53,149 bases of DNA from an uncultured Monoglobus sp. GTDB lineage: Bacteria > Bacillota > Clostridia > Monoglobales > Monoglobaceae. The notes beneath the pieces are model-generated. The model did not search any database. It saw only the letters and a program-made list of their open reading frames with translations, and was not told the DNA's origin. The position numbers were made by a program, and so were the translations under genes. The DNA lies in assembly GCA_947624775.1 (NCBI GenBank), contig CANQLT010000006.1, positions 1 through 53,149 of the forward strand, written 5' to 3'. Below are positions 8,261-17,600 of the stretch, one piece after another (within the stretch, counting starts at the first letter, position 1; each line of letters begins with the position of its first letter).

Positions 8261-11200
8261 ATGAAAAAACTATGTTTGATTTTATCTTTGATTATGATTA
8301 TGGCGATAATGCCATACAGTTCGGCCGCGGAGAGCGGTGTTAATTCCGCGCCGATTTCGGCGGCCGAGTTTAAAAGCCTTCCGGCATTTCCAGGCGCAGA
8401 GGGCGGCGGTATGTACGCCACGGGCGCGAGAATGGCGGCGAAGCCCGAGATATATCATGTGACGACGCTCAAAGACTATGACAAAAACGCTGGTGAGCGC
8501 CCTATACAAGGCTCGCTTCGCGACGCTGTATCAAGCGGCAACAGAATAATCGTGTTTGATGTGGCGGGAAATATTGAACTGAAAAACCGCCTTAATATCA
8601 GCGGCGGCGATCTGACAATTCTCGGTCAGACCGCGCCGGGAGACGGAATATGCGTCACGGGATATGACACGCATATCAATTCGAGCAATGTGATCCTGCG
8701 TTATCTGCGCTTCAGAATGGGCGACAGCAATGACGTAGAGGACGATTCTCTCGGCGGCAGGAACATAAAAAACGTAATAGTCGATCACTGCTCGATAAGC
8801 TGGAGCGTTGACGAGTGCGCCTCGTTCTATGACAACACAAATTTCACCATGCAGTGGTGCATAATATCCGAGAGCCTCAACAATTCAGTCCATGCGAAGG
8901 GCAGCCACGGCTACGGCGGCATCTGGGGCGGCGCGAACGCCAGCTTCCATCACAACCTGATGGCGCACCACAAGAGCAGGAATCCGCGGGCGCCCGAGGG
9001 TGATTTTAAAATGCTTGTTGGTATAGACGACGGCGATTATGATATGACGCAGCAGCGTCAGCTTACGGACTGGCGCAACAATGTCATATACAACTGGGGA
9101 AGCAACTCTGCCTACGGCGGTCAGGCAGCCATGGCGGTAAATATTGTAAATTGCTATTACAAGTCTGGTCCAGCTACCGGAAGCGGAGTTAAAAACAGAA
9201 TCTACGAATTAAGTTCCACAGGCAACGGCAATACGTTTGTTTGGAGCACCGACCTTTATCTTGACGGTAATCATGTTGAGGGCTATCCCGATATTACCGA
9301 GAATAACGCTTTGGGAGTTTCCAAAGACTCGACGGCGCAGAATTACTACGTCTGGACAAACGGCTCAAGCGGAACCAACAATAACAATGTTAATTACAGT
9401 CCGATCTCTGAAAACGCGGACGCGCGGAATGTGCACTTTAAATACAGCGATGAGTATCCCGTAAATGCGCAGTCAGCAGAAGAAGCGTATGAGGAAGTTT
9501 TGTCGAAAGCCGGAGCGAGCTATTCCCGCGACTCGCTTGACGCGAGAGTGGTGGACGATGTGAGAAACGGCACAGCGGAACACGGAAACAACGGAATAAT
9601 CGACACGCCCTCCGAGGCGGGCGGACTGCCTTATCTCTCGGGAATCGGCGAGGCCGATTCCGACAAAGACGGCCTTCCCGACAGGTGGGAGGATCAAAAC
9701 GGCTCGAATAAGAACAGCGCATCCGACGCGGCGGATATCATGGCAAGCGGCTATACGAGGATCGAGGAATACGCCAACGATCTGGCGGACGGCAGCTTTG
9801 TTAAAGAGGACATAAGACCCACCGCGACGCCCGTTCCGACGACTACTCCCGAACCCACACAAACGCCCGAGCCCACGCCCACTGCGACGGCCGATCCGCT
9901 GTCGCTGATCAAGTGGGAGATAGTTGACAACAAAACCGTGACAATAACGGGCCTAAGAGGAACTAAAGTGCCGAGCGAACTGAACATACCGAATGAAATA
10001 GAAGGTCTGCCCGTGACTGCCATAGGCGATTCGGCGTTTGAAAGAAAAGGCATTATGAAAGTGACCCTGCCTGACACTATTGAGGTGATAGGAACACGTG
10101 CCTTTTCTCAGTCCGGTCTTGATGAGATAGAATTACCTAAAAATCTGAAAACGATCGGTGCCAACGCGTTCGCAATGTGCGGATTCTCAAGAGTGGAGAT
10201 CCCCGCAGGAGTGACCGAGATAAATGGCTCATCATTTATGAACTGCTGGAATATGAAAGAGATCATTGTGGACTCGGAAAATCAAACATTCCGCTCGGAG
10301 GACGGAGTTTTGTTCAGTAAGGATATGTCAATTCTTGTGAGTTTCCCCGCCGGCAGAAGCGGAGAATACAGAGTTCCCGAAAAGGTTGCAAGCATAGGCG
10401 AGGGAGCGTTCTGCTATAGCGGTTTGAATACCGTTATCGTCTCGGCGGACGTAAAAGAGATAGGCGCCAACGCGTTTATCGGCTGCGTAAACCTTGAGAG
10501 TATATATCTGCCAAACGGTCTTTCCGAGATCATGCGCCGCGCGTTCATGAACTGCGCAAAACTAAAGGATGTGTATTTCGACGGCACCGAGGAGAAGTGG
10601 AACACAATAACGATAAGCGAGGAGAACAACAACTATTTATTGTCGGCGCAAAAACATTTTAACGCATCCGCGCCTACGCCCATGCCCACAAACGCGCCGA
10701 CACCTACGCCGACGTCCACGCCGACCGTTGCGCCGACGCCGACCAAGGAACCTTTGGTAACACCGCAACCGGAGCATACGCCGATTGTTGAGTCTACAGC
10801 TACGCCAACTGTAAAACCAACGACTGAACCAACATCAACGCCGACATTAAAACCAACAACCGCGCCAACCGTTGAACCAACGGCTACGCCTGTAACAGAA
10901 CCGACATCTACGCCAACATTAAAACCAACAATCGCGCCAACCGTTGAACCAACGGCTACGCCTGTAACAGAACCGACATCAACACCGACATTAGAACCCA
11001 CAGTCGCACCAACCGTTGAGCCCACAGCTACGCCTAAACCGATATTTGATACTTGGAAAATTCTTCAAATCGATGACACGCTTGGAGGCGTAAATATAGC
11101 GATAGGCGACGGAGTGCCGCTCGGAACACCCTTCACAATAATAATGGCGAAGTATAAGGATGATATTTTGCTTGATATTGTCATGGAAAGCCACGTGACC

Positions 11201-11356
11201 GAGGTGATTGGCGGAAACGAGTGTTTTGTAAAACTTGACAGAATAATTTCTGCTCAAGATACGGACGAATATGTTAAGCTCATGCTGTGGGACAATACCG
11301 GAACTTGCAAACCGCTTACGGAATTCTACGAGCAAAAAAAACGATTAAGACAATAA
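8261..11356 (+). CDS. Secreted pectate lyase-like protein with LRR (BspA-like) region and long Pro/Thr-rich repeat linker
   Basis: Signal peptide MKKLCLILSLIMIMAIMPYSSAA; FPGAEGGGMYATGARMAA and ILRYLRFRMGD...DHCSISWSVDE typical of pectate lyase-like proteins; DSDKDGLPDRWED Ca-binding-like motif; LRR_5-like repeats; PT-rich tract; C-terminal VKLMLWDNTGTCKPLTEF. RBS ggagg before ATG 8261. Confidence 0.88.
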   Translation: MKKLCLILSLIMIMAIMPYSSAAESGVNSAPISAAEFKSLPAFPGAEGGGMYATGARMAAKPEIYHVTTLKDYDKNAGERPIQGSLRDAVSSGNRIIVFDVAGNIELKNRLNISGGDLTILGQTAPGDGICVTGYDTHINSSNVILRYLRFRMGDSNDVEDDSLGGRNIKNVIVDHCSISWSVDECASFYDNTNFTMQWCIISESLNNSVHAKGSHGYGGIWGGANASFHHNLMAHHKSRNPRAPEGDFKMLVGIDDGDYDMTQQRQLTDWRNNVIYNWGSNSAYGGQAAMAVNIVNCYYKSGPATGSGVKNRIYELSSTGNGNTFVWSTDLYLDGNHVEGYPDITENNALGVSKDSTAQNYYVWTNGSSGTNNNNVNYSPISENADARNVHFKYSDEYPVNAQSAEEAYEEVLSKAGASYSRDSLDARVVDDVRNGTAEHGNNGIIDTPSEAGGLPYLSGIGEADSDKDGLPDRWEDQNGSNKNSASDAADIMASGYTRIEEYANDLADGSFVKEDIRPTATPVPTTTPEPTQTPEPTPTATADPLSLIKWEIVDNKTVTITGLRGTKVPSELNIPNEIEGLPVTAIGDSAFERKGIMKVTLPDTIEVIGTRAFSQSGLDEIELPKNLKTIGANAFAMCGFSRVEIPAGVTEINGSSFMNCWNMKEIIVDSENQTFRSEDGVLFSKDMSILVSFPAGRSGEYRVPEKVASIGEGAFCYSGLNTVIVSADVKEIGANAFIGCVNLESIYLPNGLSEIMRRAFMNCAKLKDVYFDGTEEKWNTITISEENNNYLLSAQKHFNASAPTPMPTNAPTPTPTSTPTVAPTPTKEPLVTPQPEHTPIVESTATPTVKPTTEPTSTPTLKPTTAPTVEPTATPVTEPTSTPTLKPTIAPTVEPTATPVTEPTSTPTLEPTVAPTVEPTATPKPIFDTWKILQIDDTLGGVNIAIGDGVPLGTPFTIIMAKYKDDILLDIVMESHVTEVIGGNECFVKLDRIISAQDTDEYVKLMLWDNTGTCKPLTEFYEQKKRLRQ
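10806..11035 (+). repeat. About 72-bp (24-aa) tandem repeats encoding PTATPVTEPTSTPTLKPTIAPTVE
   Basis: Three successive near-identical units visible in DNA and protein. Confidence 0.85.
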
Positions 11357-11382
11357 ATTAATTTCTTCCCATTAATTTGCAT

Positions 11383-11410
11383 GCAAAGACCTGTTTCGGC
11401 AGGTCTTTGC
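11383..11410 (+). terminator. Hairpin downstream of the pectate lyase (terminator-like, poor T-tract)
   Basis: GCAAAGACCTG-tttcgg-CAGGTCTTTGC. Confidence 0.55.
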
Positions 11411-11471
11411 GCTATGTAATTGTATAAGTCTTGCGGTTATAACAGTATCGGGTTGAAAATCAAACTAACTC

Positions 11472-11500
11472 TTGATTTTTTCTTCAAACTGTTGTATAAT
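11472..11500 (+). promoter_or_regulatory. Promoter for P-type ATPase gene
   Basis: TTGATT - 17 nt - TATAAT (11495-11500). Confidence 0.6.
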
Positions 11501-11587
11501 ATACCAATATTATCAAGTAAGTGTCGGCGCGCGGCCAACGCGCCCTATTTAAACAGCGGTTACGCATGCGGAGGAAATACAGGACTT

Positions 11588-13948
11588 ATGGAAAACACAG
11601 AAAATCTGCCGGCTTTAATTGACAGCTGCGCCGGGCTTAATCCCGACGAGGTCAGGAAACGGGTCGCGGAGGGCAAAGTTAACACATCCGCCAAAACCTC
11701 GACACGATCATATAAAGATATAGTGCGCGACAACGTTTTCACGTATTTTAACTTAATATTCGCGGTTCTTGCCGTGCTGCTAATTTTGGTTGGTTCCTTC
11801 AGGAACCTGACCTTTATGGTTGTTATATTTTTTAATACGATAATAGGTATCATTCAGGAAATACGTTCAAAACGCGCTCTTGACAGTCTGAAAATCATCA
11901 GCGATCCGAAGGCCACGGTTATCAGATCGGGCTCCGAGCATGTTATTCCTATCAACGAACTGGTGCTTGACGATCTTATTGTGCTGACCGCCGGAAATCA
12001 GATCCCCGCTGACGCGGTCGTTATCTCGGGCTCGGTCAATGTCAACGAGTCGCTTATCACAGGCGAGTCGGACGATGTAAAAAAACTCAGCGGATATGAG
12101 CTGCTTAGCGGAAGCTTTGTGGTTTCGGGAAGATGCTTGGCAAAGCTCACCAAGGTCGGTGAGGATTCGTATGTTTCAAAATTGACAAAAAAGGCGACCG
12201 ATGAAAAAAGAGAAGAGGAGTCCGAGATGATAAGGGCTCTTGACAAACTTGTCAAAATTGTCGGCGTTATTATCATACCTATCGGTCTTACGCTGCTTAT
12301 TCAACAGCTGTTTATTGACCACGCGGGATTCCGCGACAGTGTGACGGGCATGGTTGCCGCCGTTATCGGCATGATCCCGGAGGGACTTTATCTTCTGGCA
12401 AGCGTCGCGATGGTCGTCAGCATAATGCGTCTGGCGCGCCAAAAGGTTTTGGTGCGAAGCATGAAGTGTATCGAAACGCTTGCCCGCGTTAACGTGCTTT
12501 GCGTGGATAAAACCGGAACCATCACCGAAAACACCATGACCGTCAGCAAGCTTGTCACGGTTGACGGAAACGACAAAAAGAGCGTCGAAACTCTCATATC
12601 AACAATGGTTTCTGCAATGGACACTGACAATATCACCATGGCCGCGTTCAAAAAATATTTCACGAAAAAATCCGACGTCAAACCCGACAGGATATGTCCG
12701 TTCTCGTCAAAATACAAATATAGCGGATGCGTTATAGGCGGCCGCGGATACGTGCTCGGCGCGCCCGAGTTTGTGCTCCGCGATTCGTTTGAAAACTACA
12801 AGAAAACCGTGGAGAAATATTCCTCAAAAGGTTACAGAGTGCTGGTGTTCGCCGAATATAAAGGCGAGCCCGACGGAAAAGAGCTTACCGAAATGGCGGA
12901 GCCGCTTGGTTTTGTGCTGCTCGAAAATCCGATCCGTCCAGCAGCGAAAGAAACGTTCAAATATTTCGCGGACCAGGGCGTGCAGATAAAAGTGATCTCG
13001 GGCGATAATCCCGCCACGGTCTCAAGAGTTGCGGCGGAAGCGGGGATCGAGGGCGCCGACAGCTATATTGACGCCTCAAAATTGACCTCGGATCAGGCGA
13101 TACTCGACGCCTGTACAAAGTACAATGTTTTCGGCAGAGTTGTGCCCGAACAAAAACGGCAGTTTGTTTTGGCGCTCAAGGCTCTGGGAAAGACCGTCGG
13201 AATGACCGGAGACGGTGTGAACGACGTTTTGGCCCTGAAAGAGGCGAACTGCAGCATCGCCATGGCCTCGGGCAGCGACGCGGCGTCTCAGGTGTCACAG
13301 CTTGTTCTGGTCGATTCCGACTTTTCAAAAATGCCCTCGGTTGTCGGCGAGGGAAGAAGAGTTGTAAACAATGTCCAGCGCACGGCGGGCATGTTTCTCG
13401 TGAAAAATATTTTCTCGCTGCTTCTCGCTATCTTTTCTGTTGTTGTGGCCTGCGGCTATCCTATGGAGCCGTCGCAGGTGTCACTTTTGGCGATGTTCAC
13501 AATCGGAACGCCCGCGTTTTTCCTGTCGCTTGAGCCCAACAGGAACCTGATCAAAAGACGGTTCCTCATCAACGTGTTTAAAAAAGCGATACCCGCGGGC
13601 CTCACGGACTTTATTGTTGTTGCGGGCTTGGTCGTGTTCGGAAAGGTTTTCGGCGTGGACGATGTGAGCATATCCACGGCCTCGACCATTCTGGTATCAC
13701 TGGTCGGCTTTATGGTGCTCTATCACATTTCAAAGCCGATGAACACGTTCCATATAATCCTGCTGTCTGCCATGATAGCGGGCTGGCTCGGCTGCTCGAT
13801 ATTCTTAAACGACTTGTTCGCGATGACCTTAATGAGCCCGCGCTGCATTTTGATTCTGGCAGTATTCCTGCTTGCCACGGACCCTCTGCTGAGAGGCCTC
13901 CGCTTTGCTGTAGAGTTCATTTTTGACAAATTTTTCAAGAATAAATAA
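11588..13948 (+). CDS. HAD-type cation-translocating P-type ATPase (CtpE-like)
   Basis: TGES (LITGESDDV), DKTGTIT, MTGDGVNDVLALKEA; multiple TM segments. Start MENTENLP with RBS cggagg. Confidence 0.92.
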   Translation: MENTENLPALIDSCAGLNPDEVRKRVAEGKVNTSAKTSTRSYKDIVRDNVFTYFNLIFAVLAVLLILVGSFRNLTFMVVIFFNTIIGIIQEIRSKRALDSLKIISDPKATVIRSGSEHVIPINELVLDDLIVLTAGNQIPADAVVISGSVNVNESLITGESDDVKKLSGYELLSGSFVVSGRCLAKLTKVGEDSYVSKLTKKATDEKREEESEMIRALDKLVKIVGVIIIPIGLTLLIQQLFIDHAGFRDSVTGMVAAVIGMIPEGLYLLASVAMVVSIMRLARQKVLVRSMKCIETLARVNVLCVDKTGTITENTMTVSKLVTVDGNDKKSVETLISTMVSAMDTDNITMAAFKKYFTKKSDVKPDRICPFSSKYKYSGCVIGGRGYVLGAPEFVLRDSFENYKKTVEKYSSKGYRVLVFAEYKGEPDGKELTEMAEPLGFVLLENPIRPAAKETFKYFADQGVQIKVISGDNPATVSRVAAEAGIEGADSYIDASKLTSDQAILDACTKYNVFGRVVPEQKRQFVLALKALGKTVGMTGDGVNDVLALKEANCSIAMASGSDAASQVSQLVLVDSDFSKMPSVVGEGRRVVNNVQRTAGMFLVKNIFSLLLAIFSVVVACGYPMEPSQVSLLAMFTIGTPAFFLSLEPNRNLIKRRFLINVFKKAIPAGLTDFIVVAGLVVFGKVFGVDDVSISTASTILVSLVGFMVLYHISKPMNTFHIILLSAMIAGWLGCSIFLNDLFAMTLMSPRCILILAVFLLATDPLLRGLRFAVEFIFDKFFKNK

Positions 13949-13965
13949 AAGTTAAAATTTTCTAT

Positions 13966-13993
13966 TGACAAATAATTTATACGTGCTATAATA
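13966..13993 (+). promoter_or_regulatory. Promoter for cysK
   Basis: TTGACA - 16 nt - TATAAT. Confidence 0.65.
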
Positions 13994-14059
13994 GTATTAT
14001 ACAGAAAAACATACCAAACATATAGGATATATTGATTTTATGAAAAGAGGTTATGTCAA

Positions 14060-14989
14060 ATGTCAAAAATTTACACAAAGATCACAGATCTGATCGGAAA
14101 TACTCCGCTATTGGAGCTTTCGAATTTTGAGAAAAAGAACGGGCTTGAGGCAAAAATAATCGGCAAACTGGAATATTTCAATCCGGCGGGCTCGGTCAAG
14201 GACAGGATAGCAAAGGCCATGATAGAAGAGGCGGAGGAATCAGGAAAGCTGAAACCCGACTCGGTTATAATCGAGCCGACATCGGGCAACACGGGAATAG
14301 GCCTCGCCTCGGCCGCGACAGCCAAAGGATACAGAATAATCATCACCATGCCCGAAACCATGAGCATGGAACGCCGCAATCTGCTCAAAGCCTATGGCGC
14401 CGAGCTTGTGCTCACGGAAGGCAGCAAGGGTATGAAGGGCGCGATCCAAAAAGCTGAGGAGCTCGCGAAAGAGATCCCTAACAGCTTTATACCCGGGCAG
14501 TTCACAAACCCGGCCAACCCCGCCTGCCATAAGGCGACAACAGGTCCCGAGATCTGGAACGACACAGACGGCGAGATCGACATATTTGTTTCGGGAGTCG
14601 GAACCGGCGGCACTATCTCGGGTATCGGCGAATACTTAAAATCAAAAAATCCGAATATCAAAGTCGTAGCTGTCGAGCCTGCATCCTCACCCGTGCTTTC
14701 AACCGGCAAGGGCGGCCCCCACAAAATTCAGGGCATAGGCGCGGGATTCGTTCCCGAGACCCTCAACACCGAGATATATGACGAGATAATAACCGTCACA
14801 AACGAAAACGCCTTAAAAACCGGCAAGGATGTTGCCCGCGCCGAAGGAATGCTGGTTGGCATATCCTCTGGCGCCGCGGTATGGGCAGCGGCCGAACTCG
14901 CCAAAAGACCGGAAAACAAAGGCAAAACAATCGTTGCCCTGCTCCCCGACACCGGCGAGCGCTATCTCTCCACAACAATGTATGACTAA
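14060..14989 (+). CDS. cysK: cysteine synthase A
   Basis: [45 protein letters not shown]. Confidence 0.96.
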   Translation: MSKIYTKITDLIGNTPLLELSNFEKKNGLEAKIIGKLEYFNPAGSVKDRIAKAMIEEAEESGKLKPDSVIIEPTSGNTGIGLASAATAKGYRIIITMPETMSMERRNLLKAYGAELVLTEGSKGMKGAIQKAEELAKEIPNSFIPGQFTNPANPACHKATTGPEIWNDTDGEIDIFVSGVGTGGTISGIGEYLKSKNPNIKVVAVEPASSPVLSTGKGGPHKIQGIGAGFVPETLNTEIYDEIITVTNENALKTGKDVARAEGMLVGISSGAAVWAAAELAKRPENKGKTIVALLPDTGERYLSTTMYD

Positions 14990-15007
14990 AACTCAATAAT
15001 CTAACCC

Positions 15008-15048
15008 AACGGCACGAACCCGCAAAACGCGGCCCGTGCCGTTTTTTT
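15008..15048 (+). terminator. Intrinsic terminator after cysK
   Basis: AACGGCACG...CGTGCCGTTTTTTT. Confidence 0.9.
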
Positions 15049-15066
15049 ATTAAATTCCACGTATGT

Positions 15067-15095
15067 TTGCAATTCAAAAACCAATGTGCTATACT
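15067..15095 (+). promoter_or_regulatory. Promoter for the two-component operon
   Basis: TTGCAA - 17 nt - TATACT. Confidence 0.55.
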
Positions 15096-15136
15096 GTCTA
15101 TAGATAAAAAATAAATTTAAAAGCGGGAAAGATATT

Positions 15137-15814
15137 ATGAAATTACTTTTGGTTGAAGATGATTTAAGCTTAATAAACGGACTTTCATTCGCCTTAAAGA
15201 AACAAGGCTTTGATTTGGACATAGCACGCACAAGCGAAGAAGCAACAGCATTTTTCGCGGACGGAAAATACTGCTTGGTTATTTTGGATGTGTCGCTTCC
15301 CGACGGAAACGGCTTTGATTTATGCAGGACGATCCGCAAAAAATCAAAAGTGCCGATCATATTTTTAACCGCCGCGGACGAGGAAACGGACATTACAATG
15401 GGCCTTGACATCGGCGGCGACGACTATATTACAAAGCCGTTTAAGCTGTCGGTACTGGTTTCGAGGATTAACGCGATACTGCGCAGAAGTGGCGGCTTTA
15501 AAAATGATGCGGAGTTTAGCTCAAACGGAATAACCGTAAAGCTGCTCTCGGGCGATGTATATAAAAACGGCGAGCGAATAAATTTGACGGCCGGAGAATA
15601 TAAGCTGCTTTGTATGTTTATGAAAAATTCCGATATTGTCTTATCATCTGACCGAATACTTGGAAAGCTTTGGGACTGCGACGAAAAATTTGTGGACAGC
15701 AACACGCTCACGGTATATATACGCCGTCTGAGAACAAAGATAGAGGATGATCCGGGCGCGCCTAAAATGATCGTTACAGTTCGCGGTTTGGGATATAAAT
15801 GGAGTGTAATATGA
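15137..15814 (+). CDS. OmpR-family response regulator
   Basis: VEDD, VILDVSLPDGNG, GGDDYITKPF, C-terminal winged helix (TVYIRRLRTKIEDDP..VRGLGYKW). Confidence 0.95.
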   Translation: MKLLLVEDDLSLINGLSFALKKQGFDLDIARTSEEATAFFADGKYCLVILDVSLPDGNGFDLCRTIRKKSKVPIIFLTAADEETDITMGLDIGGDDYITKPFKLSVLVSRINAILRRSGGFKNDAEFSSNGITVKLLSGDVYKNGERINLTAGEYKLLCMFMKNSDIVLSSDRILGKLWDCDEKFVDSNTLTVYIRRLRTKIEDDPGAPKMIVTVRGLGYKWSVI

Positions 15815-16845
15815 AAATATTTACTAACAGAAAAATTAAATCACTTTTTATATTAATGATGTTTTGCGTTTTTGCCTTTGCGGTTGTTTCGACGCTTTTA
15901 ATGATTTTCGACGTCAAAAATGCGGCGGCGTATATTTTTATCGCGGCAATCGCCGCGTTTGCCGTGGCGCTTGCGGACATATACAGATATTTTCGCAATC
16001 AGAACAAAACCATAGAAACCGCCGAAGAACGGATAACGGATTACATCTCCGGAAACCACGCCGCGCGAATCGAATGTGACGACGAGGGAGAGCTTAATAA
16101 GCTGTTCCATAAGGTCAATTTGCTCGCTTCCGTTCTGAACGCACACGCGGAAAATGAGGCAAAGTCGAAGGAATTTTTGAAAAACACCATATCAGACATT
16201 TCACACCAGTTGAAAACGCCTCTCGCCGCGCTCAACATCTATAACGACATTATCCAAGACGAAACGGAAAATCCCGAAATAAAAGAATTTACCGAGCTTA
16301 CCGACCGGGAGCTTGACCGAATTGAAACGCTTGTGCAAAATCTTTTAAAAATAACCAAGCTCGACGCGGGAACGATACAAATCGAGAAAAAAGATGAAAA
16401 CATGTCGGAAATGATGAACGATATAAAAAACCATTTTATGTTCCGCGCAAAACAAGAGGGAAAGCAAATCAGCTTATCGGGAGACGACATAATCACATTG
16501 CCGTGCGACAAAAGCTGGCTCATTCAGGCGATAGAAAATATCGTCAAAAACGCTCTCGATCATACGGAACAAGGCGGAGAAATAAATATTGAATGGAAGC
16601 GCCTTCCGTCTGTTCTGCAAATTATCGTTAGAGATAACGGCGTCGGTATTCACCCGGAGGATATACACCACATTTTCAAGCGCTTTTACCGCAGCCGATT
16701 CTCAAAGGACACGCAGGGCATCGGTCTCGGACTTCCGCTTGCGAAAGCTATCATCGAAGCGCATGACGGCAGTGTCGAGGTTGACAGCGAGGCCGGGAAT
16801 GGTGCAGCTTTTGTTATTAATTTTTTGATTCCTACAAAATTGTAG
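15811..16845 (+). CDS. sensor histidine kinase
   Basis: TM segments, H-box ISDISHQLKTPLAAL, N-box IENIVKNALDHT, DNGVGI, GIGLGLPLAKAI. Confidence 0.95.
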   Translation: MKIFTNRKIKSLFILMMFCVFAFAVVSTLLMIFDVKNAAAYIFIAAIAAFAVALADIYRYFRNQNKTIETAEERITDYISGNHAARIECDDEGELNKLFHKVNLLASVLNAHAENEAKSKEFLKNTISDISHQLKTPLAALNIYNDIIQDETENPEIKEFTELTDRELDRIETLVQNLLKITKLDAGTIQIEKKDENMSEMMNDIKNHFMFRAKQEGKQISLSGDDIITLPCDKSWLIQAIENIVKNALDHTEQGGEINIEWKRLPSVLQIIVRDNGVGIHPEDIHHIFKRFYRSRFSKDTQGIGLGLPLAKAIIEAHDGSVEVDSEAGNGAAFVINFLIPTKL

Positions 16846-16870
16846 GATAAAATTAATCTCTCGGTAGGAT
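16831..16870. promoter_or_regulatory. Candidate response-regulator operator at HK/ABC junction
   Basis: Palindrome CCTACAA-aa-TTGTAGG (16831-16846) plus repeated GTAGGAT (16842-16848, 16864-16870). Confidence 0.4.
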
Positions 16871-16880
16871 TTTGGTGTTA

Positions 16881-16903
16881 TTCTGTTATTGAAAATAACA
16901 GAA
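16881..16903 (+). other. Perfect hairpin abutting the RBS of the ABC ATPase gene
   Basis: TTCTGTTATT-gaa-AATAACAGAA, immediately before agagg. Confidence 0.6.
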
Positions 16904-16916
16904 AGAGGTGTTTTAC

Positions 16917-17600
16917 ATGAATTTGCTTAAAGTAGAATCCGTTTCAAAAACCTACGGCAGCGGCGAAGCGGCAGTTGAGGCTCTTAAAAACGTCAGCTTT
17001 ACCGTGCCGAAGGGCGAATTTGTCGCGGTGGTCGGCGAGTCGGGCAGCGGAAAATCAACGCTGCTCAATATGATAGGCGCACTCGACACGCCCACGAGCG
17101 GAAAAGTTTTCATAGACGGAAAAGACACGTTTGCGATGAAGGAAAAGAATCTGACAATCTTCCGCCGCAGAAATATAGGTTTTATTTTTCAGTCATTTAA
17201 TCTTATTCCCGAACTCACGGTAGAGCAAAACATAATATTCCCCGTCCTGCTCGACTATCAAAAGCCTGACAAGCGGTATTTGGAGGAACTTTTGACGGTG
17301 CTCAATTTGCATGATCGCCGTAACTATTTGCCGAGTCAGCTCAGCGGCGGACAGCAGCAAAGAGTCGCAATAGGCCGCGCACTCATCACCCGCCCCGCGC
17401 TGATACTCGCTGATGAGCCGACCGGAAACTTGGACACACAAAACAGCAGCGAGGTGATCTCGCTATTAAAGAAAGCGTCCAAAAAATACGAGCAGACTAT
17501 CATAATAATCACCCACAACCGCGCCATCTCCGCGTCCGCCGACCGCGTGCTTCAGGTATCCGACGGTGTGCTTACCGATTTCGGGAGGTGCAGAGAATGA
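16917..17600 (+). CDS. ABC transporter ATP-binding protein (MacB/BceA/LolD type)
   Basis: GESGSGKST, FQSFNLIPELTVEQNI, LSGGQQQRVAIGRAL, LADEPTGNLD. Confidence 0.95.
   Translation: MNLLKVESVSKTYGSGEAAVEALKNVSFTVPKGEFVAVVGESGSGKSTLLNMIGALDTPTSGKVFIDGKDTFAMKEKNLTIFRRRNIGFIFQSFNLIPELTVEQNIIFPVLLDYQKPDKRYLEELLTVLNLHDRRNYLPSQLSGGQQQRVAIGRALITRPALILADEPTGNLDTQNSSEVISLLKKASKKYEQTIIIITHNRAISASADRVLQVSDGVLTDFGRCRE

Noticed and set aside
10633-11025. Antisense VGVDVGSVTGVAVGS repeat ORF
   Set aside because: Mirror of the Pro/Thr repeat tract of the pectate lyase gene.
16831-16846. BlaI/MecI operator
   Set aside because: Has TACA/TGTA arms but, from memory of the BlaI box, the wrong spacing; no blaI nearby. 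Better treated as a generic candidate RR site.
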